Position numbers and translations under genes: made by a program. The notes beneath the pieces were generated by a model. It did no database searches, was not told the DNA's origin, and saw nothing but the letters and a program-made list of their open reading frames with translations. From Corynebacterium frankenforstense (lineage in GTDB: Bacteria; Actinomycetota; Actinomycetes; Mycobacteriales; Mycobacteriaceae): a stretch of 64,000 nt of DNA. Shown one piece after another: positions 18,949-28,359 of the stretch. How positions within the stretch are numbered: the first letter of the stretch is position 1; the number at the start of each line of letters is the position of its first letter. The DNA lies in contig NZ_JASODI010000008.1 of assembly GCF_030211955.1 (NCBI RefSeq), positions 52,707-116,706 on the forward strand, written 5' to 3'.

Positions 18949-19700
18949 TGGGCCAGAAGATTCACCCCCACGGCCTCCGGCTGGGTATCACTTCCGACTG
19001 GAAGACCCACTGGTACGCCGACAAGAAGGAATACAAGAACTACGTCGCCGAGGACATCAAGATCCGCGAGTTCCTGTCCCACGGGCTGGAGCGCGCCGGC
19101 ATCGCCGACGTTGTGATCGAGCGCACCCGTGACCGTGTGCGCGTCGACATCCACACCGCCCGGCCGGGCATCGTCATCGGCCGCCGCGGTTCGGAGGCCG
19201 ACCGCATCCGCCGCGAGCTGGAGAAGCTCACCGGCAAGCAGGTGGCGCTGAACATCCTCGAGGTCAAGAACATCGACGCCAACGCCGCCCTGGTCGCGCA
19301 GAACATCGCCGACCAGCTCGCCGGCCGCGTCGCGTTCCGCCGCGCCATGCGCAAGGCCATTCAGTCGGCCATGCGTCAGCCGCAGGTCAAGGGCATCAAG
19401 ATCCAGTGCTCCGGCCGTCTGGGCGGTGCCGAGATGTCCCGCACCGAGCGCTACCACGAGGGTCGTGTGCCGCTGCACACGCTCCGTGCCGAGATCGACT
19501 ACGGCCTGCGTGAGGCCCACACCACCTTCGGGCGCATCGGCGTCAAGGTGTGGATCTACAAGGGCGACGTCGTCGGTGGCCGTCGCGAGAGCGACCTGGC
19601 CGCGCCGTCGAACGACCGTCGCGGTGGCCGTGGCGGCCGTGGCCGTCCGCGCCGCGGTGGCCAGCGCCGTCCCCGCGCCGAGAAGAAGCAGGAGGACTAA
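18948..19700 (+). CDS. rpsC: 30S ribosomal protein S3
   Basis: S3, 250 residues, with KH domain ([18 protein letters not shown]) and S3 C-terminal domain ([31 protein letters not shown]). It lies at the mRNA entry tunnel. The C-terminus carries an Arg/Gly-rich basic extension ([23 protein letters not shown]), common in actinobacteria. Start is GTG 18948, overlapping rplV by one base. Confidence 0.99.
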   Translation: MGQKIHPHGLRLGITSDWKTHWYADKKEYKNYVAEDIKIREFLSHGLERAGIADVVIERTRDRVRVDIHTARPGIVIGRRGSEADRIRRELEKLTGKQVALNILEVKNIDANAALVAQNIADQLAGRVAFRRAMRKAIQSAMRQPQVKGIKIQCSGRLGGAEMSRTERYHEGRVPLHTLRAEIDYGLREAHTTFGRIGVKVWIYKGDVVGGRRESDLAAPSNDRRGGRGGRGRPRRGGQRRPRAEKKQED

Positions 19701-19703
19701 GCG

Positions 19704-20120
19704 ATGCTTATCCCGAAGCGCGTGAAGTACCGCCGCCAGCACCGTCCGGGGCGTTCCGGGCTGTCCAAGGGCGGTAACCGCATCACCTTCGGTGACTACG
19801 CCATCCAGGCTCTCGAGCCGGCGTACATCACCAACCGTCAGATCGAGGCCGGTCGTATCGCGATCAACCGCCACATCAAGCGTGGCGGCAAGGTCTGGAT
19901 CAACATCTTCCCGGACCGTCCGCTGACCCAGAAGCCGCTCGGCGTGCGCATGGGTTCCGGTAAGGGCCCCGTCGAGAAGTGGATCGCCAACGTCAAGCCG
20001 GGCCGCATCCTCTTCGAGATGAGCTACCCGAACGAGGCCACCGCCATCGAGGCTCTGCGCCGTGCCGCGCAGAAGCTCCCGTGCAAGGTGCGCATCATCA
20101 AGAAGGAGGACCAGTTCTGA
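19704..20120 (+). CDS. rplP: 50S ribosomal protein L16
   Basis: L16, 138 residues, contacts A-site tRNA near the peptidyl transferase centre. Typical [20 protein letters not shown] start and [24 protein letters not shown] block. It lies three bases after rpsC and its TGA overlaps the ATG of rpmC (TGATG). Confidence 0.99.
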   Translation: MLIPKRVKYRRQHRPGRSGLSKGGNRITFGDYAIQALEPAYITNRQIEAGRIAINRHIKRGGKVWINIFPDRPLTQKPLGVRMGSGKGPVEKWIANVKPGRILFEMSYPNEATAIEALRRAAQKLPCKVRIIKKEDQF

Positions 20121-20359
20121 TGGCTACCGGTACCCCCGCCCACGAGTTCCGCGCGCTGAACGCCGAGGAACTCACCGAGCGTCTGTCCGAGGCCAAGGAG
20201 GAGCTGTTCAACCTCCGCTTCCAGGCCGCCACCGGGCAGCTGACCAACAACAACCGTCTGCGCACCGTCAAGCGCGACATCGCCCGCATCTACACGGTCA
20301 TCCGTGAGCGTGAGCTGGGCCTGTCCGTGGTTCCGGGTGACGAGGAGGCTGAAGGCTAA
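20120..20359 (+). CDS. rpmC: 50S ribosomal protein L29
   Basis: L29, 79 residues, a two-helix protein near the tunnel exit. The core is [48 protein letters not shown]; an acidic end follows. The start overlaps rplP, and the rpmC stop is directly followed by the rpsQ ATG. Confidence 0.98.
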   Translation: MATGTPAHEFRALNAEELTERLSEAKEELFNLRFQAATGQLTNNNRLRTVKRDIARIYTVIRERELGLSVVPGDEEAEG

Positions 20360-20641
20360 ATGACCGAGAACGCTGAGAACGTGACCCTCGAGAAGACCGC
20401 GCAGAAGCGCCGCATGGGCTACGTCGTCTCCGACAAGATGCAGAAGACCATCGTCGTCGAGGTCGAGGACCGCAAGCAGCACGCCCTCTACGGCAAGATC
20501 ATGCGCACCTCTTCGCGCGTGAAGGCCCACGACGAGAACGAGGAAGCCGGCGTCGGCGACCGCGTCCTCATCGAGGAGACCCGCCCGCTGTCGAAGAACA
20601 AGCACTTCCGCCTCGTCGAGATCCTCGAGAAGGCCAAGTAG
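20360..20641 (+). CDS. rpsQ: 30S ribosomal protein S17
   Basis: S17, 93 residues, an OB-fold primary 16S rRNA-binding protein ([45 protein letters not shown]). It is the last gene of the S10 operon here. In many bacteria rplN follows directly; here a terminator and an 11-kb accessory block intervene. Confidence 0.99.
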   Translation: MTENAENVTLEKTAQKRRMGYVVSDKMQKTIVVEVEDRKQHALYGKIMRTSSRVKAHDENEEAGVGDRVLIEETRPLSKNKHFRLVEILEKAK

Positions 20642-20679
20642 TTTGTCCGCCCCGGTGACCGTCTGACGGTCACGGGTTC

Positions 20680-20716
20680 AAGGGCCCGCCCCGGATTCGT
20701 CCGGGACGGGCCCTTT
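20680..20716 (+). terminator. Terminator after the S10 operon
   Basis: A 15-bp stem with one mismatch, arms AAGGGCCCG-CCCCGG and CCGGGACGGGCCCTT, six-base loop and a TTT end, 38 bases after rpsQ. A smaller hairpin (GTGACCGTC/GACGGTCAC) precedes it. Confidence 0.8.
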
Positions 20717-20731
20717 CGTGTGCGTCAGAGA

Positions 20732-20751
20732 GATTGCCGACGCCGCGCCCC
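20732..20751 (-). repeat. Dispersed intergenic motif, copy after rpsQ
   Basis: GATTGCCGACGCCGCGCCCC on the plus strand, the reverse of GGGGCGCGGCGTCGGCAATC. It lies just after the S10 terminator. Confidence 0.55.
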
Positions 20752-20901
20752 TCGCCCGTGCGCGGCAGGCCTACGGACCGGCGCGCGGCAGGCCTACGGA
20801 CCGGCGCGTGGCCGCGCCGCCGGCGCGGCGACGGTGTGCCGCGCCGGCGGCGCCGTATGGGGGATCGATCCGTGGCGAATTCAGGGAAACCCCCGATTCT
20901 T

Positions 20902-20918
20902 TTCACGGTCACCGTGAA
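20902..20918. promoter_or_regulatory. Palindromic operator candidate before the efflux operon
   Basis: A perfect inverted repeat of TTCACGG and CCGTGAA with a 3-base centre (TCA) ends one base before the -10 TAACCT (20920-20925). A repressor here would block the promoter. It is not a GlxR/CRP-type site. Confidence 0.55.
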
Positions 20919-20931
20919 GTAACCTGTCCTC

Positions 20932-22176
20932 GTGAAACTGAGATTCCCCGAGCAGCGCCGCGGCCTCTGGATCGCCGGCGCCGTCCTGCTTGCACTCGTC
21001 GTCATCGCCCTGATCGCCGGCTTCGCGCTGGCCGCCATGGGCCCGTCGCGCGCGATGAGCGCCGAGGACTACACCAAGGTCGAACCGGGCGACCTGGAGA
21101 CCCGGGTGGCGGTGACCGGCCGCGTCGAGCCGGCCGAGACCACCAACATCACCACCCGGGCGACCGGCAACGTGGCGAGCCTGCACGTCGGGCTCGGCGA
21201 CGAGGTCCAGGAGGGCCAGGTCGTCGCCGAGATGGACACCACCGACATGCAGCGCCAGCTCGACTCCCTGCGCGGTCAGTTGGTCGACGCCGAGGCCGGC
21301 GGCGCCGAGCAGATCAACCAGGCCGAGAGCGCCTACGCCGCCGTCCAGGCCGGAGGTGCGGCGGGCTACGCCGGCACCGGCGAGGAGGACGCGACCGGCG
21401 AGGGCGCCGGCGCGGCCGGTGCCGACCCGCAGAGCGGGGCCGCCGCCGTCGGGCAGGCCCGCCAGAGCCTGGCCACCACCCGCCGCCAGCTGCAGAGCCA
21501 GATCTCCGCCCTGCAGGACGACATCTACGCCGCGACCCTGCGCGCGCCCGCCAACGGCGTGGTCGTCTCCGTCGGCGTCAAGGAGGGCGCCCCCGCCCAG
21601 GGCCCCGTGGTCACCATCGGCGACCCGGCCCGCCTGGTCGTGCGCGGCACCGTCAACGAGGCCGACGCCGGTCGCATCCACACCGGCGACGAGGTCTCGC
21701 TGACCACCCCGGCCACCGGAGACATGGAGCTCAAGGGCACCGTGTCCAAGATCTCCCCGGTCGCCGAGCCCGTGCCCGCCGAGGCCGCGGCCGCCGGCGC
21801 CCAGACCAAGCCCACCTACCCGGTGGAGATCGAGATCTCCGGCAGCCCCGAGGGACTGCCCGTCGGCGCCACCGCCAAGGCCCGCGTGCTCACCGACAAG
21901 GCGCAGGGCGTGCTCAGCGTGCCGCGCGACGCCGTCTTCGACACCGCCAAGGGCACCCAGGCCGTGCTCGTGCTCGCCGAAGGCGAGGACGGCCAGCGCC
22001 GCATCGAGGAGCGCGGCGTGACCCCGGGCCTGGTCACCGACTTCCAGGTCGAGGTCACCGGCGGCCCGCTGCGCCGCGGCGATCTCGTGGTCAACCGCGC
22101 GGCGGACTACCGCGACGCCGTCGGCGAGACCGTCGCCGTCGAGGAGCCCGCCGATCAGCCGGGGGAGGGGCAGTGA
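20932..22176 (+). CDS. HlyD/MacA-type efflux adaptor protein
   Basis: 414 residues. An N-terminal membrane anchor (residues 8-31) is followed by the layout of an RND/MacA-type periplasmic adaptor: a biotinyl-lipoyl-like half (VEPAETTNITTRATGNVASLHVGLGDEVQEGQVVAEMD), a helical hairpin with a Gly/Ala-rich low-complexity insert, the second lipoyl half (LRAPANGVVVSVGVKEGAPAQGPVVTIG) and beta-barrel domains. The GTG at 20932 lies six bases after TAACCT, so it is probably leaderless. It forms an operon with the ABC ATPase and permease. In Gram-positives such trios export antibiotics or lipids; the substrate is unknown. Confidence 0.88.
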   Translation: MKLRFPEQRRGLWIAGAVLLALVVIALIAGFALAAMGPSRAMSAEDYTKVEPGDLETRVAVTGRVEPAETTNITTRATGNVASLHVGLGDEVQEGQVVAEMDTTDMQRQLDSLRGQLVDAEAGGAEQINQAESAYAAVQAGGAAGYAGTGEEDATGEGAGAAGADPQSGAAAVGQARQSLATTRRQLQSQISALQDDIYAATLRAPANGVVVSVGVKEGAPAQGPVVTIGDPARLVVRGTVNEADAGRIHTGDEVSLTTPATGDMELKGTVSKISPVAEPVPAEAAAAGAQTKPTYPVEIEISGSPEGLPVGATAKARVLTDKAQGVLSVPRDAVFDTAKGTQAVLVLAEGEDGQRRIEERGVTPGLVTDFQVEVTGGPLRRGDLVVNRAADYRDAVGETVAVEEPADQPGEGQ

Positions 22177-22933
22177 ACCGGCCCCGACCGAACGATCAGC
22201 CGACTGAGGAGCTGGCGGCGGCCCAGGCGCCGCAGGCGCCGGAACCCACGCCGACGCCGAGCCAGCCCCACCTGATCGAGATGCGCGGCGTCGTCAAGCG
22301 CTTCAACGAGGGCACCGAGGCCGAGATCACCGTGCTCCACGGCTGCGACGTCGACGTCGCCCGCGGCGAGTTCCTTTCCGTGGTGGGCACCTCCGGCTCC
22401 GGCAAATCGACGCTGATGAACATCATCGGGCTGCTCGACCGGCCGACCTCGGGCACCTACGAGCTCGGCGGCGTGGACGTGCTCGCCGTCGACGACGACG
22501 AGCTGGCCCGTTACCGCGCCGACGAGATCGGCTTCGTCTTCCAGAACTTCAACCTCGTCGGCCGCATCGACGCCGTGCGCAACGTCGAGATGCCCATGAC
22601 GTATGCCGGGGTGCCGCGCGGCGAGCGCCGCGAGCGGGCCATGGCGCTGCTCGAGCAGGTCGGCATGGCCGACCGCGCCCACCACCGGCCCAACGAGCTC
22701 TCGGGCGGCCAGAAGCAGCGCGTGGCCATCGCCCGTGCCCTGGCCAACGGCCCGGCGCTGCTGCTCGCCGACGAGCCGACCGGCGCCCTGGACACCGCCA
22801 CCGGGCGCCAGGTCATGGACCTCTTCCACGGCCTGCACGAGGAGCAGGGGATGACCATCGCATTCATCACCCACAACCCGGAGCTGGCCGAGGAGACCGA
22901 GCGGGTGCTCACGATGCGCGACGGGGTGATCTC

Positions 22934-22937
<4 letters not shown>
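22173..22937 (+). CDS. MacB-type ABC transporter ATPase
   Basis: 254 residues. After a Pro/Ala-rich 33-residue leader comes a complete ABC ATPase: Walker A GTSGSGKST (residues 72-80), Q-loop FVFQNFNLV, signature LSGGQKQRVAIARAL, Walker B LLLADEPTGALD and switch His in FITHN. It belongs to the MacB/LolD group. GTG 22173 overlaps the stop of the adaptor gene (GTGA), and the permease GTG overlaps its own stop, so the three are made in step. Confidence 0.93.
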
Positions 22938-24274
<1,337 letters not shown>

Positions 24275-24318
24275 GTTTCTCGCGGCGGAAAGATCGCCGC
24301 GACAGGAGGACTTGTTCG

Positions 24319-25653
24319 TTGAGCGAGAGTTCAGCCGGCGTGGCCGGCGACAACGGGGGCTGGGACGCGGAGCGTCAGCACCGCATGGGGGTGGCCGCCG
24401 ACGCGGTGCTGCGCCTGGGCCTGATGTTCATGGCCGCCGGCACCGGCGGCTACCGCATCATCCGCGGCATGAAGCGGGCCGGGCGAGCGCTCGGCTTCGA
24501 CCGCCTGGAGGCGCAGATCTCGGTGACCACCATCACCTGCACGTTCCACCAGGGCGACCAGTTCCGCACCGTGGTCGCCGGCCAGGACAGCCCCGGGGTC
24601 GACGCCTCGCGCATCGAGGCGCTCGAGACCCTGACCCACAACCTGGACCGCCACATCTCCGCCGAGTGGCTCAACGCCCGCCTCGACCGCATCGAGTCCG
24701 GCGTGGTCAAGCGCTGGACGCTGCCGGTGCTGGTGCCCGCCGCCGGCCTGGCGTGCGCCGGGTTCGCCGTGCTCAACCACTTCTCGCTTGCCGACGTCCT
24801 GGTGGTCGCCGTCGCCGCCGGGTGCGGCCAGGCGGTGCGCGGCCTGCTGCTGCACCGCCACGTGCGCCAGTTGGGCGCCGTGGCGGCGGCCGCGGTGACG
24901 GCCTGCCTGGTCTTCTGGGCGGTCATCGAGCTTTTGGGCCTGGCCGGTCTGGTCGAGCCCGCGGCCGCCGCCCCCGGCTTCGTCGCCTCGGTGCTCTTCG
25001 TGGTGCCGGGATTTCCGCTGTTCTCCGCGATCATCGACCTCTCCCGCTTCGACTTCATCGCCGGCCTGTCGCGCCTGACGTACGCGGCGACGGTGATCGT
25101 GGCGGCGACCTTCTCAGTCGCACTGGTCAGCGGGGTGACGGGGATGGCCCCGCCGCCGCGGCCGGCGGTGGTGGACGACCCGCGCTGGTTCCTGCTGGCG
25201 GCGGCGGCCTCGTTCGTGGGCATCGCGGGCTTCGCCCTGCTGTTCAACTCCTCGCGGCGGATGGTGCTCGTGGCCGCGGTGGTCGGCATGGCCGCCAACG
25301 TGCTGCGCCTGGTGCTCGTACAGGCCGGGGCGAGCGCGTACGCGGCGGCCTTCCTCGGCGGCCTGGCCATCGGGCTGCTGGGCGCGGTGGCCTCCAAGAA
25401 GGCGGACATCCCCCGCATCACCACCACGGTGCCGGCCTCGGTGATCATGATCCCGGGCCCGGCGATGTTCGGTTCGGTCTACGCGCTGACCTCGGGCAAC
25501 ATCGAGCTCGGCGTGGACGCGGCGGCCACGGCGGTGATGACCGTGCTGGCCATCGGCGCGGGCCTGGTCACCGCCCGCATGCTCACCGACCGCGACTGGG
25601 TGCTCGGCCGCTACATCGACCTGGACAAGCCCCTGGCCGGCGCCGAGAAGTAG
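24319..25653 (+). CDS. thrE: Threonine/serine exporter (ThrE family)
   Basis: 444 residues from TTG 24319, behind AGGAGGACTTGTTCG. A GTG at 24271 overlapping the permease stop is the alternative, but it has no ribosome site. The product has the ThrE layout: a cytoplasmic N-terminal DUF1212 part (GGYRIIRGMKRAGRALGFDRLEAQISVTTITCTF), then about ten membrane helices, with PGFPLFSAIIDLSRFDF and TTVPASVIMIPGPAMFG blocks. In C. glutamicum ThrE exports L-threonine and L-serine. It lies 44 bases after the efflux operon and may be cotranscribed. Confidence 0.85.
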   Translation: MSESSAGVAGDNGGWDAERQHRMGVAADAVLRLGLMFMAAGTGGYRIIRGMKRAGRALGFDRLEAQISVTTITCTFHQGDQFRTVVAGQDSPGVDASRIEALETLTHNLDRHISAEWLNARLDRIESGVVKRWTLPVLVPAAGLACAGFAVLNHFSLADVLVVAVAAGCGQAVRGLLLHRHVRQLGAVAAAAVTACLVFWAVIELLGLAGLVEPAAAAPGFVASVLFVVPGFPLFSAIIDLSRFDFIAGLSRLTYAATVIVAATFSVALVSGVTGMAPPPRPAVVDDPRWFLLAAAASFVGIAGFALLFNSSRRMVLVAAVVGMAANVLRLVLVQAGASAYAAAFLGGLAIGLLGAVASKKADIPRITTTVPASVIMIPGPAMFGSVYALTSGNIELGVDAAATAVMTVLAIGAGLVTARMLTDRDWVLGRYIDLDKPLAGAEK

Positions 25654-25675
25654 GCCGGCCCGGGGTGGGGGAGGG

Positions 25676-26572
25676 TCAGCGCCCGAGCTCGGCGGCGACC
25701 TCGTCGAGGGTCGGCGGCTGGGCGCCGGTGCGCGAGCAGGTGATCGCGGCGGCCGCGGCGGCCAGGGTCAGGATCTCGTGCCACTGCGACTCGGTGGCCT
25801 GACCCAGCTGGCCGGCGTTGAGGCCGGCGCGCTCGATGGCGGCGAGCAGCGAGCCCATGATGGTGTCGCCGGCGCCGATGGTGTCGGAGACCTCGGTGTG
25901 GTGGGCGGGCACGTCGAGGTGGAGCTCGCCGCAGTCGAGGCTGAGCCCCGCGCCGCCGCGGGTGGTCACGATCGCCTCGACGGAGCTGACGCGTAGCCGG
26001 TCGATGCCGCCGAAGAACTCGACCTCCTCCTCGGAGAGCTTGAGCAGGTTGACGTCGTCGAGGAGTCCCAGCAGGCGCTCGCGGTGGGCGTCGGTGGCGA
26101 AGTCGGGGCGGATGTTCGGGTCGAGGGCGACCAGGCGGCCGGCGGCGGCGTGGCGGTGCAGCACCTCGATGTAGCGCGAGGCGCCGGGCTCCCAGGCCAG
26201 CGAGCAGGTGCCGAAGCAGGCGATGTCGCAGTCGACGGCAGCCGGCTCCACGAGGCGGTCGGCGGTGCCCTCGCAGTAGAAGTTGTAGGAGGCCGAGCCC
26301 TCTTGATCGATGGTGGTCACCGCGAGCGTGGTCGGCTCGGGGCCGCGCTGGACGCCGGAGGTGTCCACGCCCTCCTCCTCGAGGCGGCGCATGAGCGCGT
26401 CGCCGTAGTTGTCCTCGGAGACGCGGGACTGGAAGGCGACCTTGGCGCCCTGGCGGGCCAGGACGACGGCGACGTTGAAGGGGCCGCCGCCGAGGGCGGG
26501 CACGAGCGGGGAGAGCGGGTTGTTCTGGCTGGGGACCAGGTCGACCAGGCCCTCGCCGTAGACGGTGATCAT
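25676..26572 (-). CDS. PfkB-family sugar kinase, probable fructokinase
   Basis: 298 residues. Phosphorylates a sugar, most likely fructose released from sucrose, given the divergent GH32 enzyme and sucrose-type PTS. PfkB features are GGGPFNVAVVLARQGAKVAF near residues 28-47, DPNIRP at 151, and the catalytic GAGDTIMGSLL with base Asp236. ATG 26572 is seven bases after TAGCCT, so it is probably leaderless. A start 30 bases upstream is possible but would precede the inferred transcript start. Confidence 0.88.
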   Translation of the reverse strand: MITVYGEGLVDLVPSQNNPLSPLVPALGGGPFNVAVVLARQGAKVAFQSRVSEDNYGDALMRRLEEEGVDTSGVQRGPEPTTLAVTTIDQEGSASYNFYCEGTADRLVEPAAVDCDIACFGTCSLAWEPGASRYIEVLHRHAAAGRLVALDPNIRPDFATDAHRERLLGLLDDVNLLKLSEEEVEFFGGIDRLRVSSVEAIVTTRGGAGLSLDCGELHLDVPAHHTEVSDTIGAGDTIMGSLLAAIERAGLNAGQLGQATESQWHEILTLAAAAAAITCSRTGAQPPTLDEVAAELGR

Positions 26573-26768
26573 GTTCTCCAGGCTAGCGAAAGCACCGCGC
26601 ATCCACCGCGTGCGCCCCGGGGCGGGCCTGGGTCAATCCCGGGCGCGGTCCGGTCCGCCGTACCGTCGGCAGCCGCCGCAGCCTGTCAAGCCCCGGAACC
26701 GGGAGGTGGGAGCGGAATCACAATCTGATAAATGGATTTAGCAACTTCCGGTCGATACCATCAGGTCC
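26573..26768. promoter_or_regulatory. Divergent control region of the sucrose locus
   Basis: 196 bases between the kinase and the fructosidase. Both genes show TAnnnT exactly seven bases before the start codon. An inverted repeat TAAAT-GG-ATTTA (26729-26740) overlaps the -35 region of the fructosidase promoter (-10 TACCAT, 26756-26761) and is a plausible sugar-repressor site. Its A+T content stands out from the surroundings. Confidence 0.5.
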
Positions 26769-28241
26769 ATGGCCATCGAGCACGCCGCAGACCCCGCCCC
26801 CGGGGCGGAGGGTGGCCTGAACCACCCGCGCCCCCGGCTGCACGTCGCGCCCCCGGCCGGTCGTCTCAACGACCCCAACGGACTCTTCGTCTCCGGGGAG
26901 ACCCTGCACGTCTACTACCAGCACGACCCGGTCTTCCCCTTCGCGCACAAGCGCACCGGCTGGGCGCACACCACGTTGCCGCTTTCCGGCGGCGAGCCGC
27001 ACCACCTGCCGGACGCCCTGCACCCGGGCCAGGCCTACGACCGCGACGGCTGTTACTCCGGCTCCGCGGTCATCGACGATATCGGCCGGGTCCAGCTCTT
27101 CTACACGGGCAACCTCAAGGAGGACGGGGTGCGCACCCCGTCGGTCAACCGCGTCTTCGTCACCGACCCGGACGGCCCCGCCGGCGGCATCCACCGCCCG
27201 GACGAGGCCAACCCCCTCATCGACGGCTCGCCGGAGGGCTACACCGGGCATGTGCGCGACCCGCACGTCACCCGCGTCGCCGACGGCGGCTGGCGGATGG
27301 TCCTCGGCGCCCAGCGCGCCAACGAGACCGGCACCGTCGTCGTCTACACCTCGACCGACCTGGAGCACTGGGACTTCGCCGGTGAGCCGGTCTTCGACAC
27401 CACCCATACCGCCCCCGGCGACGCCCCGGACCTCGTGCCCGGCGGCTACATGTGGGAGTGCCCGAACCTCATCACCCTGACCGACCATGCCGACGGCCGC
27501 GACTACGACGTCCTGGTCGTCTGCCCGCAGGGCCTCGACGAGGTCGAGGAGATGGACCCCGAGCACCCCGACGTCGCGGTGACCCACTACGCCAGCTCCG
27601 ACCAGTGCGGCTACCTCGTCGGCCACCTGACCGGTGAGCCGGGCGCGCTGACCTTCGAGGTCACCCGCGGCTTCAGCGAGCTGGATCTCGGCCACGATTT
27701 CTACGCCCCGCAGCTGATCGCGCACCCGGACGGCGACGCGCTGATGCTCGGCTGGATGGGCCTGCCCGGCGCCGACGAGGCGCCCACGCTCGCCGACGGC
27801 TGGGTGCACACGCTGACCCTGCCGCGCCGCGTGCGCTTCGAGGCCGGGCGTCTCATCCAGGAGCCCGTGCTCGCCGACGCCGCGTCGGTCGCCGGGGTGC
27901 AGGACGTCACCGTGGACTTCGTCGCGGGCACGGACGCCGAAGTGGAACTGGTGGACACGGCCGGGACGGTCGCTGTGACGGTGACCTGGGACGCGGCGTC
28001 GGAAAGCGTGGCACTCACGCGCGCCGGGGCCGGCACGCGCACGGACGCCGGCGACGGCAACGCCGCCGACACCCGCGTCTTCCGGTGCCCGCCCGGGCGC
28101 TGCCGCGTGATCGTCGACGCCGCGGCCGTGGAGGTCTTCGCCGGCGACGGGGCCGTGGCGGCCGCGCTGACTGCATGGCCGACGGCGGGGGAGCGCTGGG
28201 CGCCCGTGCGCGCCGGGTCGCCGCCCCGGGCCGCGGGCTGA
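26769..28241 (+). CDS. Beta-fructofuranosidase / sucrose-6-phosphate hydrolase (GH32)
   Basis: 490 residues, glycoside hydrolase family 32. The nucleophile motif RLNDPNG (Asp35), the RDP motif (VRDPHV) and the acid/base motif WECPNL (Glu230) are present, followed by a beta-sandwich domain. There is no signal peptide, so it acts in the cytoplasm, probably on sucrose-6-phosphate brought in by the PTS encoded downstream. The start ATG is seven bases after TACCAT. With the divergent fructokinase and the PTS it makes a full sucrose uptake-and-cleavage unit. Confidence 0.92.
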   Translation: MAIEHAADPAPGAEGGLNHPRPRLHVAPPAGRLNDPNGLFVSGETLHVYYQHDPVFPFAHKRTGWAHTTLPLSGGEPHHLPDALHPGQAYDRDGCYSGSAVIDDIGRVQLFYTGNLKEDGVRTPSVNRVFVTDPDGPAGGIHRPDEANPLIDGSPEGYTGHVRDPHVTRVADGGWRMVLGAQRANETGTVVVYTSTDLEHWDFAGEPVFDTTHTAPGDAPDLVPGGYMWECPNLITLTDHADGRDYDVLVVCPQGLDEVEEMDPEHPDVAVTHYASSDQCGYLVGHLTGEPGALTFEVTRGFSELDLGHDFYAPQLIAHPDGDALMLGWMGLPGADEAPTLADGWVHTLTLPRRVRFEAGRLIQEPVLADAASVAGVQDVTVDFVAGTDAEVELVDTAGTVAVTVTWDAASESVALTRAGAGTRTDAGDGNAADTRVFRCPPGRCRVIVDAAAVEVFAGDGAVAAALTAWPTAGERWAPVRAGSPPRAAG

Positions 28242-28359
28242 CCGGGACAGACAGTCAACCGAAGCGACAGACAGACAAACCAGAGTGAACCCCCGTACGA
28301 CCGGCCGGGAGAATACGTACCGGACCCCGCCGCAGGCGGGGAGAAAGGGCCACAAGGCA

